64,000 nucleotides of DNA from Sequoia sempervirens (lineage: Eukaryota; Streptophyta; Pinopsida; Cupressales; Cupressaceae). Where the stretch lies: positions 572,515,022 to 572,579,021 of the forward strand of contig VDFB02193867.1 of the NCBI GenBank assembly GCA_007258455.2. The letters are read 5' to 3'. Made by a program: the position numbers and the translations under genes. Shown piece by piece: positions 24,732-35,575 of this stretch. The notes below the pieces were generated by a model. That model saw only the letters and a program-made list of their open reading frames with translations, made no database searches and was not told the origin of the DNA. Every line of letters starts with the position of its first letter. The stretch's first letter is position 1.

Positions 24732-25637
24732 TTGGCTCACCTACACTTCCGAGCTTTACCTATCATGAAGAAGATGGTGTCGGGCCTTCCTAAGTTCAAC
24801 CAGGAGCACGAAGGTACTTGCAAGGGCTGCGCATTGGGTAAGAATATAAAAGCCCCTTTTCATAGTAGAGAAAATAGATCTAAGTGTATTTTAGACCTTA
24901 TTCATTCTGATTTATGTGGTCCTATGTCTGTTCCGTCTTCGAGTGGATTCTTGTATTATGTTCTTTTTATTGATGACCACTCTAGGAAGACTTGGATTTA
25001 TTTTTTGAAATCTAAAGAGTCTTAGGAAGTGTTGGATAGGTTTAAAGAGTTTAAAGCCTTGGTAGAAAATCTTTCTGGTAAAAGAATTAAGGTCCTCAGA
25101 CTTGACAATGGTGGAAAATACACCTTTGGTAGTTTTCGGAATTTTTGTATTGATGCAAGGATTAAGAGGGAGTTCTGTGTTCCCTATAATCCTCAACAGA
25201 ATGGTGTTGCAGAAAGAAAGAACAAGACAATCGTGGAAGTAGCAAAGGCTATGATTCATGATCAAGATTTGCAAACCTTCTTATGGGCAGAAGCTTCCAG
25301 GACGGCTGTATATGTTTAGAATAGAAGTCCTCATAAGATCTTAGAGAATATGACTCCAGAAGAAGCCTTTACAGGGAAGAAGCCTGAAGTCAGTCACTTG
25401 AGGATCTTTGGATGTCCTGTCTATGTTCATGTTCCAAAGGAAAAGAGAGCCAAGTTGGAGCCTTTTGGCATTAAGGGAATATATGTGGGCTACAGCGAGA
25501 CATCAAAAGCCTACAGGATATACATTCTAGGACAGAGGTTGATCGAGATCAATAGGGATGTCACATTCGAGGAAGATGTTGCATTCAGGAGATCCAGGGG
25601 CATTCATATGGAGATCGTTAATAAAGAGTCTCCTTAG
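24732..25637 (+). pseudogene. Copia C integrase
   Basis: HHCC zinc region (HLHFRAL...CKGCALGKN), catalytic Asp in LIHSDLCGPM, second Asp in LRLDNGGKYT and Glu in QNGVAERKNKTIVE. C-terminal part GKKPEVSHLRIFGCPVYVHV. In-frame TAG stops at about 25,023, 25,317 and 25,636 interrupt it. It is otherwise more complete than copy A. Confidence 0.85.
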
Positions 25638-25640
25638 GAT

Positions 25641-26890
25641 ATGGAAGTTGACCATACTCCTGAGATTCAAAGGGAGACTTCGGAACCGAAGGAAGATCTT
25701 GATCCTATTGAACCCTTGGAACCTATTGATGGGCCTACTGACATTGTAGTTGGGAGAAAGAGACCTCTATGGGCCAGGCGTTCTATGCAAGAGGCTGAAA
25801 GTTTTGCAGCTCCTAGAGGCACATTCAGAGAAAGTAAACGGCCACATAAGTTCTCCAGTTATGTTGCCTTGATGAGTCAGATTATAGAATCTGAGCTTAC
25901 CTATGTTGAGGAAGCATCTAGTCATCAGGTTTGGAGAGATGCTATGGCAGAGAAATATCAATCAATTCTTAAGAATGATGTTTGGGACATTGTTCCTAGA
26001 CCCGAGGGCAAGTCCGTGGTATCTTCTAAATGGCTCTTCAAGATTACGCATGTTGCAGATGGGAGCATTGAGAAGTACAAGGCAAGATTTGTGGCTCGTG
26101 GGTTTTCTCAGAAAGAGGGAGTTGATTTTGAAGAAACATTTGCTCCTGTTGCTCGCTACACTTCAGTCAGAACCATCATTGCTATTGCTGTATCTAGAGG
26201 ATGGAAGATTCACCAGATGGATGTGAAGATAGCCTTTCTCAATGGAGTAATTGAGGAAGAAGTTTATATAGAGCAACTTGATGGATTTGAGGTTCATGGA
26301 AAGGAGTCACATGTTTGCAAGTTGAAGAAGGCCTTGTATGGTCTTAAGCAGGCTCCTTGTGCTTGGTACAAAAGGATTGATCGTTACCTATCAAGCTTGG
26401 GTTTCTTAAAAAATGATGTTGATTCGAATCTCTACTTCAAGGTAATCAATGGTGAAGCCATTAATTTTGGTTTTATTTGTTGATGATTTGATCCTTATTG
26501 GAGAAGATCACCTGATTTTTGAGTGTAAGAAGGAACTGACTTCTGAATTTGAGATGAAGGACCTTGGGCTAATGCATTACTTCCTTGGCTTAGAAGTCTG
26601 GCAGAAACCGGATGAGATGATTCTAAGTCAAGGGAAGTACACCATTGATATACTTAAGAGATTTGGCATGATGGATTGCAAATCCATGTCTACACCTATG
26701 GAGACCAACCTACATAAGTTGAAGGAGGCTGTAGCTAATTTAGACTTGGTGGATCCTACATTGTATAGATAGCTTATTGGATCTTTGATGTATCTAGTTA
26801 ACACTAGACCTAACATTTGTTATGTAGTAAGTGCAGTTAGCCAGTTTATGTGTGATCCGAGATAGATACATGTTGTTGCAGCTAAACATA
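25641..26890 (+). pseudogene. Copia C reverse transcriptase
   Basis: KARFVARGFSQKEGVDFEET, FAPVARYTSVRTIIAIAVSR, KALYGLKQAPCAWYKR and the catalytic LFVDDLILIG (Phe in place of Tyr). The frame changes near 26,455-26,470 and a stop falls at about 26,770. The N-terminal 100 residues form the acidic linker after integrase. Confidence 0.85.
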
Positions 26891-27440
26891 TCCTGAGATA
26901 CTTGTGTGGTACAGTTGGATATGGGTTGAGGTATTCTTCAGATGCAGACTTGGAGTTACATGGTTTTACTGATTTGGATTGGGCAGGTTGTGTTTCAGAT
27001 AGGAAGAGCACCTCTGATTGTTGCTTCAGTTTGGGTTCCGCTATGATTTCCTGGTGCAGCAAGAAGCAGTCATCTGTAGCATTGAGTACAGTAGAGGCAG
27101 AGTACATTGTAGTTTGTATTGCAACTCGAGAAGCAGTATGGCTTCGTAAGCTCCTTGTAGGATTGTTTGGACAATCAATGGAGCCTACTATCATTCATTG
27201 TTATAATCAGAGTTGTGTTAAGTTTTTTGTCAATCTTGTGTTCCATGACAGAACGAAGCATGTTGAGATCAAGTACCACTACATTAGGGATATGGTATTG
27301 AGGAAGGCTGTACAGTTGAGGTACATTAGCATTGATGAGTAGACGACAGATATTCTCATCAAGCCTCTCGCCAGGATAAAGTTTGTGTACTTTCGAGAAA
27401 AGCTTGGTATGGTGGAGAATCCAGCCTTGATTAAGAGTCT
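26891..27440 (+). pseudogene. Copia C RNase H
   Basis: FTDLDWAGCVSDRKSTSDCC, SWCSKKQSSVALSTVEAEYI and FHDRTKHVEIKYHYIRDMVL are typical of copia RNase H, with Asp, Glu and the second Asp visible. A TAG at 27,340 ends the open stretch early, before the usual QTADILTKPL-type end, which is seen after it in degraded form. Confidence 0.85.
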
Positions 27441-27878
27441 CAGTATTAGTGAGCCTTGCTTAATGAGTTCTTCTTTGAGAGAGAAGTTCGAGGTGAAATC
27501 CCTTCTTAATGTATTTTCCTTTGAGACATAGGAATTTGAGGTGCAAGCCCTTGTTAATGCATTTCTCTTTGAGATTTGAGGTGAAAGCCCTTGTTTCCAC
27601 ACTCTGAGCTGAGTCATGGTGGATGTCATGTGTGTGACTCTATGACACATCTTGTACTTGTAAATGTCGTGTTGAGGTGAAAACATCACACAAGTGATGA
27701 ACACTTGTACACCATAGCATGGTTGTAGCCATTATGGTTGATATCGTGTTGAGGCTATATCTAATATCATGTTGAGGTGATATTCTTCTTTTCACATTCG
27801 GTTGTGCAATGTGGTAGACATCACGTTGAGGTGATATGTCTTGCGTAGTTGGAAGTTCTCTCCCTAGCTGAGAGGGAG
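27441..27878 (+). repeat. Copia 3' untranslated part with short internal repeats and PPT
   Basis: Two sets of near-tandem phrases occur: GAGGTGAAATCCCTTCTTAATG (split variants, 27,490-27,590) and CGTGTTGAGG(T/C) (27,660-27,830). The purine tract AGAGGGAG sits at 27,871-27,878, next to the LTR start. Confidence 0.6.
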
Positions 27879-28466
27879 TGTTAATGTTATGGCAGCTTCG
27901 GGTTCATCGTTCCAGCCATGAGTGAAGACATAAATTAATATGCCTATTGGCTATTTATTTATATGTGATATTTAATGTGAATGGGCGCTTCACTTGGCAA
28001 CAATGTAATTTCTAAAATGCCCAACCTTCCTTGTAATTCACATATTTTAATTGTAATTATATTTCTCTATTTTGGCCGACCTTGTACATGAAGAGGTGCG
28101 ACCTCTCTCTCATTGTGAATATATACAAGGTCATTTCCATCCTTTCAATCATCAAGCAAGTTCGATTTATTACTCCATTCAAGTGCGAATTTCTTCAAGT
28201 GCAGGTAGCAAATTTATTCAAGGGCAGAATTAGATATCAAGGAAGTATAGATTATTATCTGTCATTACATCTAGAGTAGGTGCTGAATATTGGCCTTGTG
28301 ATTGGCCTCATTGTAAAGAGAATTGTTGCCACTATTTATATATATAAGAGAGATCTTTGTTGCTGGGTTTTTCTCCCTCAAGTGGAGGGTTTTTCCACGG
28401 TATCTGCTGTGTTGTCTGATTTTGAATTAATTTTCTGTGCATTAAATCTGATCATTAAAATTTACA
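27879..28466 (+). mobile_element. Copia LTR, family alpha, 3' LTR of copy C
   Basis: 588 bp, starts TGTTAATGTTATGGCAGC and ends AAAATTTACA. It contains GGCCGACCTTGTACATGAAG and a TATATAA-like stretch at about 28,338. The end matches the LTR beside the primer site at 24,249. Confidence 0.85.
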
Positions 28467-28467
28467 A

Positions 28468-29086
28468 TGTTAATGATAACTTGCAGCGTCAATATAATAT
28501 TCCAGCTTGATAAATTAAATGAGAGCCACGAGGCTATTTAATTTATATATAGCACGAATTTGTTATTAAATGAAGAGACACATCCTTACTCAAAGGCCGA
28601 CCTCCTTTCATATTGGTGCGATTATCCATGAAGAAACTTTATTGATGACCGACCTTCCCTTAATTTAGCAGTTATTATTTGTAATTATTTTGGCCGACCT
28701 ATCTTTTGAAGAGGTGCGACCTCTCTATCATTTTGTATATATAGGAGATCATTTGTTCACATTTAATCATCAAGCAAGTTCGAATTATTACTTCATACAA
28801 GTGCGAATTTCTTCAAGAGCAGGTTGTGAATTCTTTAAGGGCAGAGCTAGATATTAAGGAGGTGCAGATTATTATCTGTCTTTGCATCTTGTGTAGGTGC
28901 TGAATATTGGCCTTGTGATTGGCCTCATTGTAAAGAGAATTGTTGCCACTATTTATATATAGAAGAGAGATCTTTGTTGCTGGGTTTTTCTCCCTCAAGA
29001 GGAGGGTTTTTCCAGGGTATCTGCTGTGTTATTGTCTAATTTTGAATTAATTTTCTGTGCATTAAATCTGATCATTAAAATTTACA
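28468..29086 (+). mobile_element. Second alpha-family LTR in tandem, diverged
   Basis: It begins TGTTAATGATAACTTGCAGC one base after the previous LTR and ends with the same AAAATTTACA. The right half is close to the first LTR; the left 200 bp differ strongly. No internal region separates the two. It is a solo LTR inserted next to, or recombined with, copy C. Confidence 0.75.
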
Positions 29087-29161
29087 ACCTGGTCACATAA
29101 GTTGCCCCTAAACCCTCTTGTTCCTGTGATCTGGGCTAGGAGCTGATAAGAAATTGGAAGT

Positions 29162-31555
29162 TGATTGAAGAGTACACAGGAAATACTGAGTAGGGGGAGG
29201 GGGAGGGAAGAGGGGGTGAATCAGTTTTTCAGACTTTTAAGAACTTTAAACCAGATTAATCATGTAAATCAGAAATCAGATCATAAATCAGCAACATAAA
29301 ACACCACATGCATGATAAACGCCAAGATTATGTGGAAAACCTTTTCGGGTGAAAAAACCACGGCAAAATATTGCTTTTATTATATTCAATGGGCACCAAC
29401 CCAAATTACATAGGTGAGCACCAACCCACTGAGAGCACCAACTCTCCTTTGAAGCATCAACTCCGAAAACACCAAAGCACCAACTCCAGACTTCGAGTAC
29501 AAATTTGCAAAACACTGATTTCTAGCATTGCCTTCACATGAACTGTGAGACTCACATCCTTATACACTCTATTCAAAATCAGAAATCTTTTCAAACAAAG
29601 GATATTCAGCTCCTCAAATCAGAAATCAAAACAGATGAAACCTTCTGCATGAAAATACATGAACTTCTTCTTGAAACACTGTAACTTCTTCGCAAGATGG
29701 CTTGACACAGCTCAATATACCTCCGACTCAAACCAGCATAACCTTCTGTATATGCACTTCCATCCAATCTCAGCATAACATCATTACAAATACTTGGCCA
29801 TTAAAATTTCTGAATTGAGCACATCTTCACCTACAGGCATATATTTTTCTCAAACAGCATCTTTCCTAAAGAGAAAAACGTTTTAAAACACACTTAGTAT
29901 CACACCTCCCAAAAACTCCACTAGAAACCATACTTTACATTCATATCTGAGAATAAAAGGCTTCAATAATTACCAGCTCCAAGTTTTTTTTATGAACATA
30001 TCAAAATTAATTCACACAGCAAAAATAAAGAGATCGTCCACATAAACTGAAACTTTGTGGAACGATGTCAAGAATAGGAAGTTGATATCACCACACTCAC
30101 TCTAGATTTTTTACATTAAAATCCACAACTGTCACCCAGAAGCAATTTAGAAACAGTTGGTCAGAAATAAAAAACAACGCTGAAGATTTGAATCAAGTGC
30201 TCAGAATTTAAAACATAAAACTCTTTATAAATAGCTGGCACACATGATGGATAAATTTAGACTAAAACTCTTGAGGCCATTGTCTCAAAAAAAATGTAAT
30301 TACATTTAATTAGCCGCCTAACAAAAATCATCAGAATGCCTTTAGCTCAAATAAGGAATGAAATCTGTCCCCTATTCATTAATTCAACCACTGTGCCTCA
30401 AATGATAGCCATCACTCAGCTATGAATATGGAGTCATCAGAAATAATATAGCCATTCATGTTAAAGTTGACAAAAATGGTAACATCTCCGCCATGCCCAG
30501 AATTCTCACTATCTCCCACACATACAATGATTCTAGCGATAGAATACACACAAGAAACACAAACAATAACAATGCCTGAAATAAAGCCTGAACCACAATC
30601 TCAAGAATGTGGTGATATTAATAATTACTGCCTCAAATTTGACCTCCTCAAAACAACCATGCACAGCATGTACAAAGCCCGATAGGAAATGCTTTTTTTA
30701 ATTGGTTTTGAAATCACGCCTCCCCTTCTCAACCTGTTGATATGGAAAACTTTCGTTACACAAGAATATGTGGAATTTTCATGTCTTTCCATCAAATGAA
30801 TAGTGTCACCCAAGAACAATGATTATTAAATTCCATGACCTCTTCAAAAGATAACACCTTCTGTCAAAAACAGAGATCCCATAAAAAGACAATGGAGTAA
30901 AAAGTAACTGATGCTGATATTGAAGGATATGATATAAATTTAGCGGTCTCACTCTAAGAAAACAATTGCCAAAAGAAACTTGGTATGCCTGAAGTTCTCA
31001 TTAAGAGCTGCCATAAAGAGAAAACGTGCCATCCTTAAAAGAGTTGACTCCAACACCTGCAGCAAATTCGTGACTGACAGTAACCACTTCCAGACAAAAC
31101 GTGGACTTTAATTTTAGCCGTCAGAAGATATTAAGCCATTGACCATAATTTCTCTTAGTAGAAATTTGCATCTTTAAAAAACAATTAAATGTGAAGTATG
31201 GCATCATATAGCTAAGCAGCTTCCGATAACTAATGAACTCTCACAATAATATTCAACCTGCTGTCAAAGTATGCTGAGATGGCACAAATGCTGATAAAAA
31301 AAATGACAAGTAAGCTCACAACAAGCTTAAGTAGACACACACCCAGCTCAATTACACACACGGGCAGCTTACATAGGCAACCAAGGAGCTCAAGCTGCTC
31401 AGCCAGACATACAAGTAGCTAAAGCAGGCAAGTAGAGAGCTCAAGCAGCTCAACCAAGCAACCAACCAGCTCAACCAAGCAACTAGGCAGCTCAAGCAGC
31501 TCAATAGCACAAGCAAGCGGTACAACCTTGACATCAATGACAAAATATTCCAACA
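29162..31555 (-). mobile_element. LTR of family beta, long variant (about 2.4 kb)
   Basis: The right end TTGACATCAATGACAAAATA then TTCCAACA (31,529-31,555) is the reverse of the family start. The left part has the purine block (GTAGGGGGAGGGGGAGGGAA near 29,191) and GCACCAACCCA phrases. No target duplication was found, so boundaries are less sure. It is longer than other copies, which could reflect an insertion or a subfamily. Confidence 0.65.
31330..31520. repeat. Degenerate minisatellite with CAGCTCAA(G/C)CA motif
   Basis: Many near-copies of CAGCTCAAGCA and CAACCAAGCAAC lie in tandem inside the beta LTR. The minus-strand open frame over it (Leu, Ser, Cys repeats) is a by-product of the repeat. 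Confidence 0.7.
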
Positions 31556-32465
31556 AGCCCTCCGAGAAATATCTTCCATTTGATGATCACCCATGGTATG
31601 AGGTGTGAAACCCTCAAGGTCACTGTCCCACTAGTACTTAATGTAGGGTGTGATTCGAGTAATCGCTCTACAGTGATCTGGGTATGCCAGTTACTGTGAT
31701 CTCTTTTCTAGAACTGCAGATTTAGATCTAACTTTCTCTATTTATCCTGTGAAGATGGGCAAGTAGGATTGATTCTCCCTATGCTGGTCACTGCAGTGGA
31801 CTATTGATCAAATGACTCAGGCAGATCTAATTTGAGTGGTCTGCTTGCCTAGGTATTATTGGTAAACTCCCGATTTTGGGGTGTGCTAGGTATGTAGCAG
31901 GTTCGCTAGAGATCCTGTCTTGGATTTGGGCTTGAAGTTGCCTTAGATATATTTGCCAGGTACCCTGCTGTCCTCGGTGACTTGTGATGATGGGGTTTGT
32001 ACCTGTTGTAGCTTAGTTCGCCTCTTCAGGATGTTGGAAAATCCTTGTGCCTAGCCTAGAAGTGATGAAAATGGCAATCGACACTCTGCAAGTGGTTAAT
32101 ATATAATTGGCAGTCTTGAGTCACTATGAAAGACATGATTAATGAGTTAGGGGTGTTGTCCTAACCTTAGGCGCTTTGAATAGAGGTTTCCATCTCTGCT
32201 GGAGCAATGCAAATAGTAGTAATAGGAAAATTCAAATCTCCAAAAAGTGTCCTCAAAGCGCCCCTCATATTGATTTTATATTGATTTCAAAACAGGTCCA
32301 TAGGCCCCTAAAACTAGGTGCCATATTTAAATTCAAATTTTAGTTTTTTTTGTTATTTACATTTTATATTTAAATATAATTTAATTAATATTTATTGCAT
32401 GGTGTTAAAAAACACCTTTGGTAAATGTGTGTTGGGGGCCAACCTCACTAGGGGAGGGACATGAC
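31556..32465. other. Unassigned stretch before the L1 resumes
   Basis: No protein trace or recognised LTR end. It ends where L1 copy B sequence restarts near 32,470. Confidence 0.4.
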
Positions 32466-33037
32466 AAATCTCAAGCCTTGAAATGCTCCTTTTAGATTTC
32501 AATTCATGTGGTTAAAAGAAGATGGCTTGGAAACAAAGATTAGATTTTGTTGGTAGGCAGATAAACCTCATCATGGAATGGCTTATATGTTTAGTTTCGT
32601 AAACTATGTTTTGTGAAACAAAAACTAAAATATTGGAATCTTTCCTCATGCAGTAACATTATGCAAAGGAAAAGGAATATTTTTTCTAAGTTGATGGGGA
32701 TCCAATGCCATATTTAGGAATAGGGCCTAAGTAAGGATTCTTAACTTAGCATTGTACACTCCAAAATGAACTAGAAAAAGCCGAGCTTTAGGAGGAAATC
32801 ATGTGGTGACAAAAATCTTGTGCTAAATGGTTATAGGCAGTGGACAAGAATTTTTGTTTCTTCCACTACTCTATTGTGGTGCAAAAACATGTTAATGCTT
32901 TCAAGGAGATCCAAAGAGAGGATGGGTTCAAGATTGAATCCATTCAAGATATCCAATTAGAGCTTGTTTCTCACTTTCGTGGATTGTTCAAAGCCCTCAT
33001 CGATTTCTCTTTTGATAATAGATATATCAGTTTGAAC

Positions 33038-33966
33038 TACATCCAAGATTCATTTCCCCTCAAGATAATTCTTTCCTCAATGGTCCTATTTCCATGGATG
33101 AACTAGAGCAAGTGAATTTTATGACGAAGAAAGCTAAAACCCTAGGTTTAGATGGATTTCCTATTGAGTTCTTTCAAGCTTTTTGGGCTATTGTCAAAGA
33201 TGACATTTTGGAGGCTTTCGAGGAATTGCATACTTCAAAACAAATGTTAAAAGCTCTTAATAACTCTTTTCGTGCCCTAATTCCTAAGAAAGATCATGTT
33301 TTGAATTTTTTTAATGTCCGACCTACATCCAAGACTCATCATAGATATATCATTTTTAACTACATTCAAGACTCATGTCCTCTCAAGATAATTCTTTCCT
33401 TAGTGGCCCTATTTCCATGGATGAACCAGAGCAAGTGAATTTTAGGATGAAGAAAGCTAAAACCCTAGGTTTAGATGGATTTCCTATTGTGTTCTTTCAA
33501 GCTTTTCGGGCTATAGTTGAAGATGACATTTTGGAGGCTTTTGAGGGATTGCATACTTCAAAACAAATGCTATAAGATCTCAATAACTCTTTTCATGCCC
33601 TAATTCCTAAGAAAAATCATGTTTTGAATTTTTTTGATGTCTGACCTACATCCAAGACTTATCATAGATATATCATTTTGAACTACATCTAAGACTCATC
33701 TCCCCTCAAGATAATTCTTTCCTCATCGGCCCTATTTCCATGGATGAACCAAAGCAAGTGAATTTTATGATGAAGAAAGCTAAAACCCTAGGTTTAAATG
33801 GATTTCCTATTGAGTTCTTTCAAGCTTTTTGGGCTATTGTTGAAGATGACATTTTGGAGGCTTTTGAGAATTGCATACTTCAAAACAAATGGTAAAAGAT
33901 CTTAATAACTCTTTTCATGCCCTAATCCCTAAGAAAGGTCATGTTTTGAATTTTTTTGATGTCCGA
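33038..33966 (+). repeat. 323-bp tandem triplication inside the L1 reverse transcriptase
   Basis: Three copies start at 33,038, 33,361 and 33,684, an exact 323-bp period twice; the third copy stops short of full length. Each holds the GLDGFPIEFFQAF region and the CTACATCCAAGACTCAT phrase. 323 is not a multiple of three, so each copy moves the reading frame. Confidence 0.9.
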
Positions 33967-34302
33967 CTTATTGCTTGATGCAATACTATCTATAAGATAT
34001 TTTCCAAAACTATTGCTAAGTAGTTGAAATGACTCCTTCCTTCAATCATTTCCCTAGAACAAAGGGGTTTGTACAAGGATGCCAAATCCTTGATGGTATT
34101 GTTATTGTCTAGGAGGCTATTCACTCTATGCATGTTAACAAAAAAAGTTCTATGCTCATGAAACTTGATCTTTCTAAGGCTTATGATAGGGTTTGTTGGA
34201 ATTTCTAGAAGATATCACATGTTCTTTTGGTTTTGATGATAACTAGATTCAATAGATCATGGCCTTCTACATCTTTCCTTTTACTATGATTACAAATGGT
34301 TC

Positions 34303-34307
34303 TCCCT
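34303..34307. repeat. TCCCT target duplication of the TRIM
   Basis: TCCCT at 34,303-34,307 is repeated at 35,576-35,580, just outside both LTR ends. Confidence 0.85.
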
Positions 34308-35575
34308 TGTTAGAATATTATATTCATTGTATAATGGTCAATACTATAGCTAGTGTGTTGCTAGTGGATAGCTAGTGGGTAGCTAGTGGGTTGCTAGTGG
34401 ATAGTTAGTGGATAGATAGTGGATAGTTAGTGGGTTACTAATGGGTGGTAGTGGGTGTGGTAGATAGACATTTTTTAATGTCTACAGTATTTCTACCTTC
34501 TCTATAAATTGTAATAATTTCCTTTGTTAATACAAGCAATTTCTTAGCCCAAAATTGTTTCATGGTATTAGAGCCATTCTGAGCTTGTCTCCCTCACGGG
34601 AGGGCTCTTTGGTCTGTTGTTTTCATTGTTTTTTCCGAAAAAATGATGATTTGTAATCTTGGGTTTGGCGATTTTTTCCTCAAAAATCGTGGTTTGTTGT
34701 AGTCTGTTTTTGTCGCACCTCGAGTTGCTAGGGTGAACATCTACACAACTAGCTTCTTGCAGTCTGTTCTCGAGCGTCGTGCTCATCTGCAAAAGTTTCA
34801 ATGGTTTGCCGATTTATCCTCAAAATCGAGGCCGCTGTTCTCGGTATGTCTCTAGCGATAGAGAGGAACAACTTTGTTATCCAACATCAGGTTGGACGTT
34901 TTCTGGTTTGAAGTTTTGCAGTTTCTGGGAGGGTTAGTGGTAGACTCATCTCACGTGGCAGAGTCAGTGGCAGGCTCTTGTCTCTTGTTGCAGAGCTTTC
35001 TTTTTTTGTACTATTGGTCACCACCATTCTGCAGATCCAGGGAGGGTCTCTGTAGCAGCAGAGTGTTTTGAAGAAATTGTGACCAACGACCTGCAGATTG
35101 TTTTCTGTAGGCTACTTTGACAATTGACCATTAAGGGAGGGTGTTAAAATATTATATTCATTGTATAATGGTCAATACTATAGCTAGTGGGTTGCTAGTG
35201 GATAGCTAGTGGATAGCTAGTGGATAGTTAGTGGGTTACTAATAGGTGGTAGTGGGTGTGGTAGATAGACATTTTTTAATGTCTACAGTATTTCTACCTT
35301 CTCTATAAATTGTAATCATTTCCTTTGTTAATACAAGCAATTTCTTAGCCCAATGTTAGAATATTATATTCATTGTATAATGGTCAATACTATAGCTAGT
35401 GGGTTGCTAGTGGATAGTTAGTGGGTTGCTAGTGGATAGTTAATGGGTTACTTATGGGTGCTAGTGGGTGTGGTAGATAGACATTTTTTAATGTCTACAG
35501 TATTTCTACCTTCTTTATAAATTGTAATCATTTCCTTTGTTAATACAAGCAATTTCTTAGCCCAAAATTGTTTCA
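34308..35575 (+). mobile_element. TRIM-like element (family delta), complete, with an extra LTR
   Basis: The 5' LTR (34,308-34,562, 255 bp) begins TGTTAGAATATTATATTC and ends AATTGTTTCA. A primer site TGGTATTAGAGCC follows at 34,563-34,575. The internal part (34,576-35,141) has no coding capacity. A purine tract AAGGGAGGG leads to a 3' LTR (35,142-35,353) missing its last ten bases, then a second 3' LTR copy (35,354-35,575). A 5-bp duplication TCCCT flanks the whole. Such terminal-repeat miniatures depend on enzymes of other elements. Confidence 0.85.

Larger units (their letters stand above)
24578..28466 (+). mobile_element. Ty1/copia copy C (plus strand), internally deleted, with 3' LTR
   Basis: It starts with a primer-site remnant (TATCAAAGCGGGTTTGAG, about 24,590) and jumps directly to the integrase zinc region near 24,730, so gag and protease are deleted. 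Integrase, RT and RNase H follow, then a 3' untranslated part, a purine-rich AGAGGGAG and the LTR at 27,879. It is in opposite orientation to fragments A and B. Stops make it inactive. Confidence 0.85.
32475..34307 (+). pseudogene. L1 copy B reverse transcriptase, first part
   Basis: It restarts with PFRFQFMWLKEDG (about 32,488), the region that follows the L1 endonuclease. It then shows VDKNFCFFHYSIVVQKHVNA, KTLGLDGFPIEFFQAFWAIV and ALIPKKDHVLNFFNVRPTS. LPSIISLEQRGFVQG follows near 34,035. MLMKLDLSKAYDRVCWNF near 34,152 is the RT motif with the first catalytic Asp. The middle (33,038-33,966) is a tandem repeat that shifts the frame. TNGSP before the TRIM continues after it. Confidence 0.8.

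Noticed and set aside
31352..31594. Leu/Ser/Cys-rich 80-codon frame, membrane-protein-like
   Set aside because: It is the minus-strand translation of a minisatellite inside an LTR.
34568..34801. Antisense frame shared by both TRIM copies (ENRLQEAS)
   Set aside because: It is broken differently in the two copies and shows no family motif; shared only because the internal DNA is homologous.
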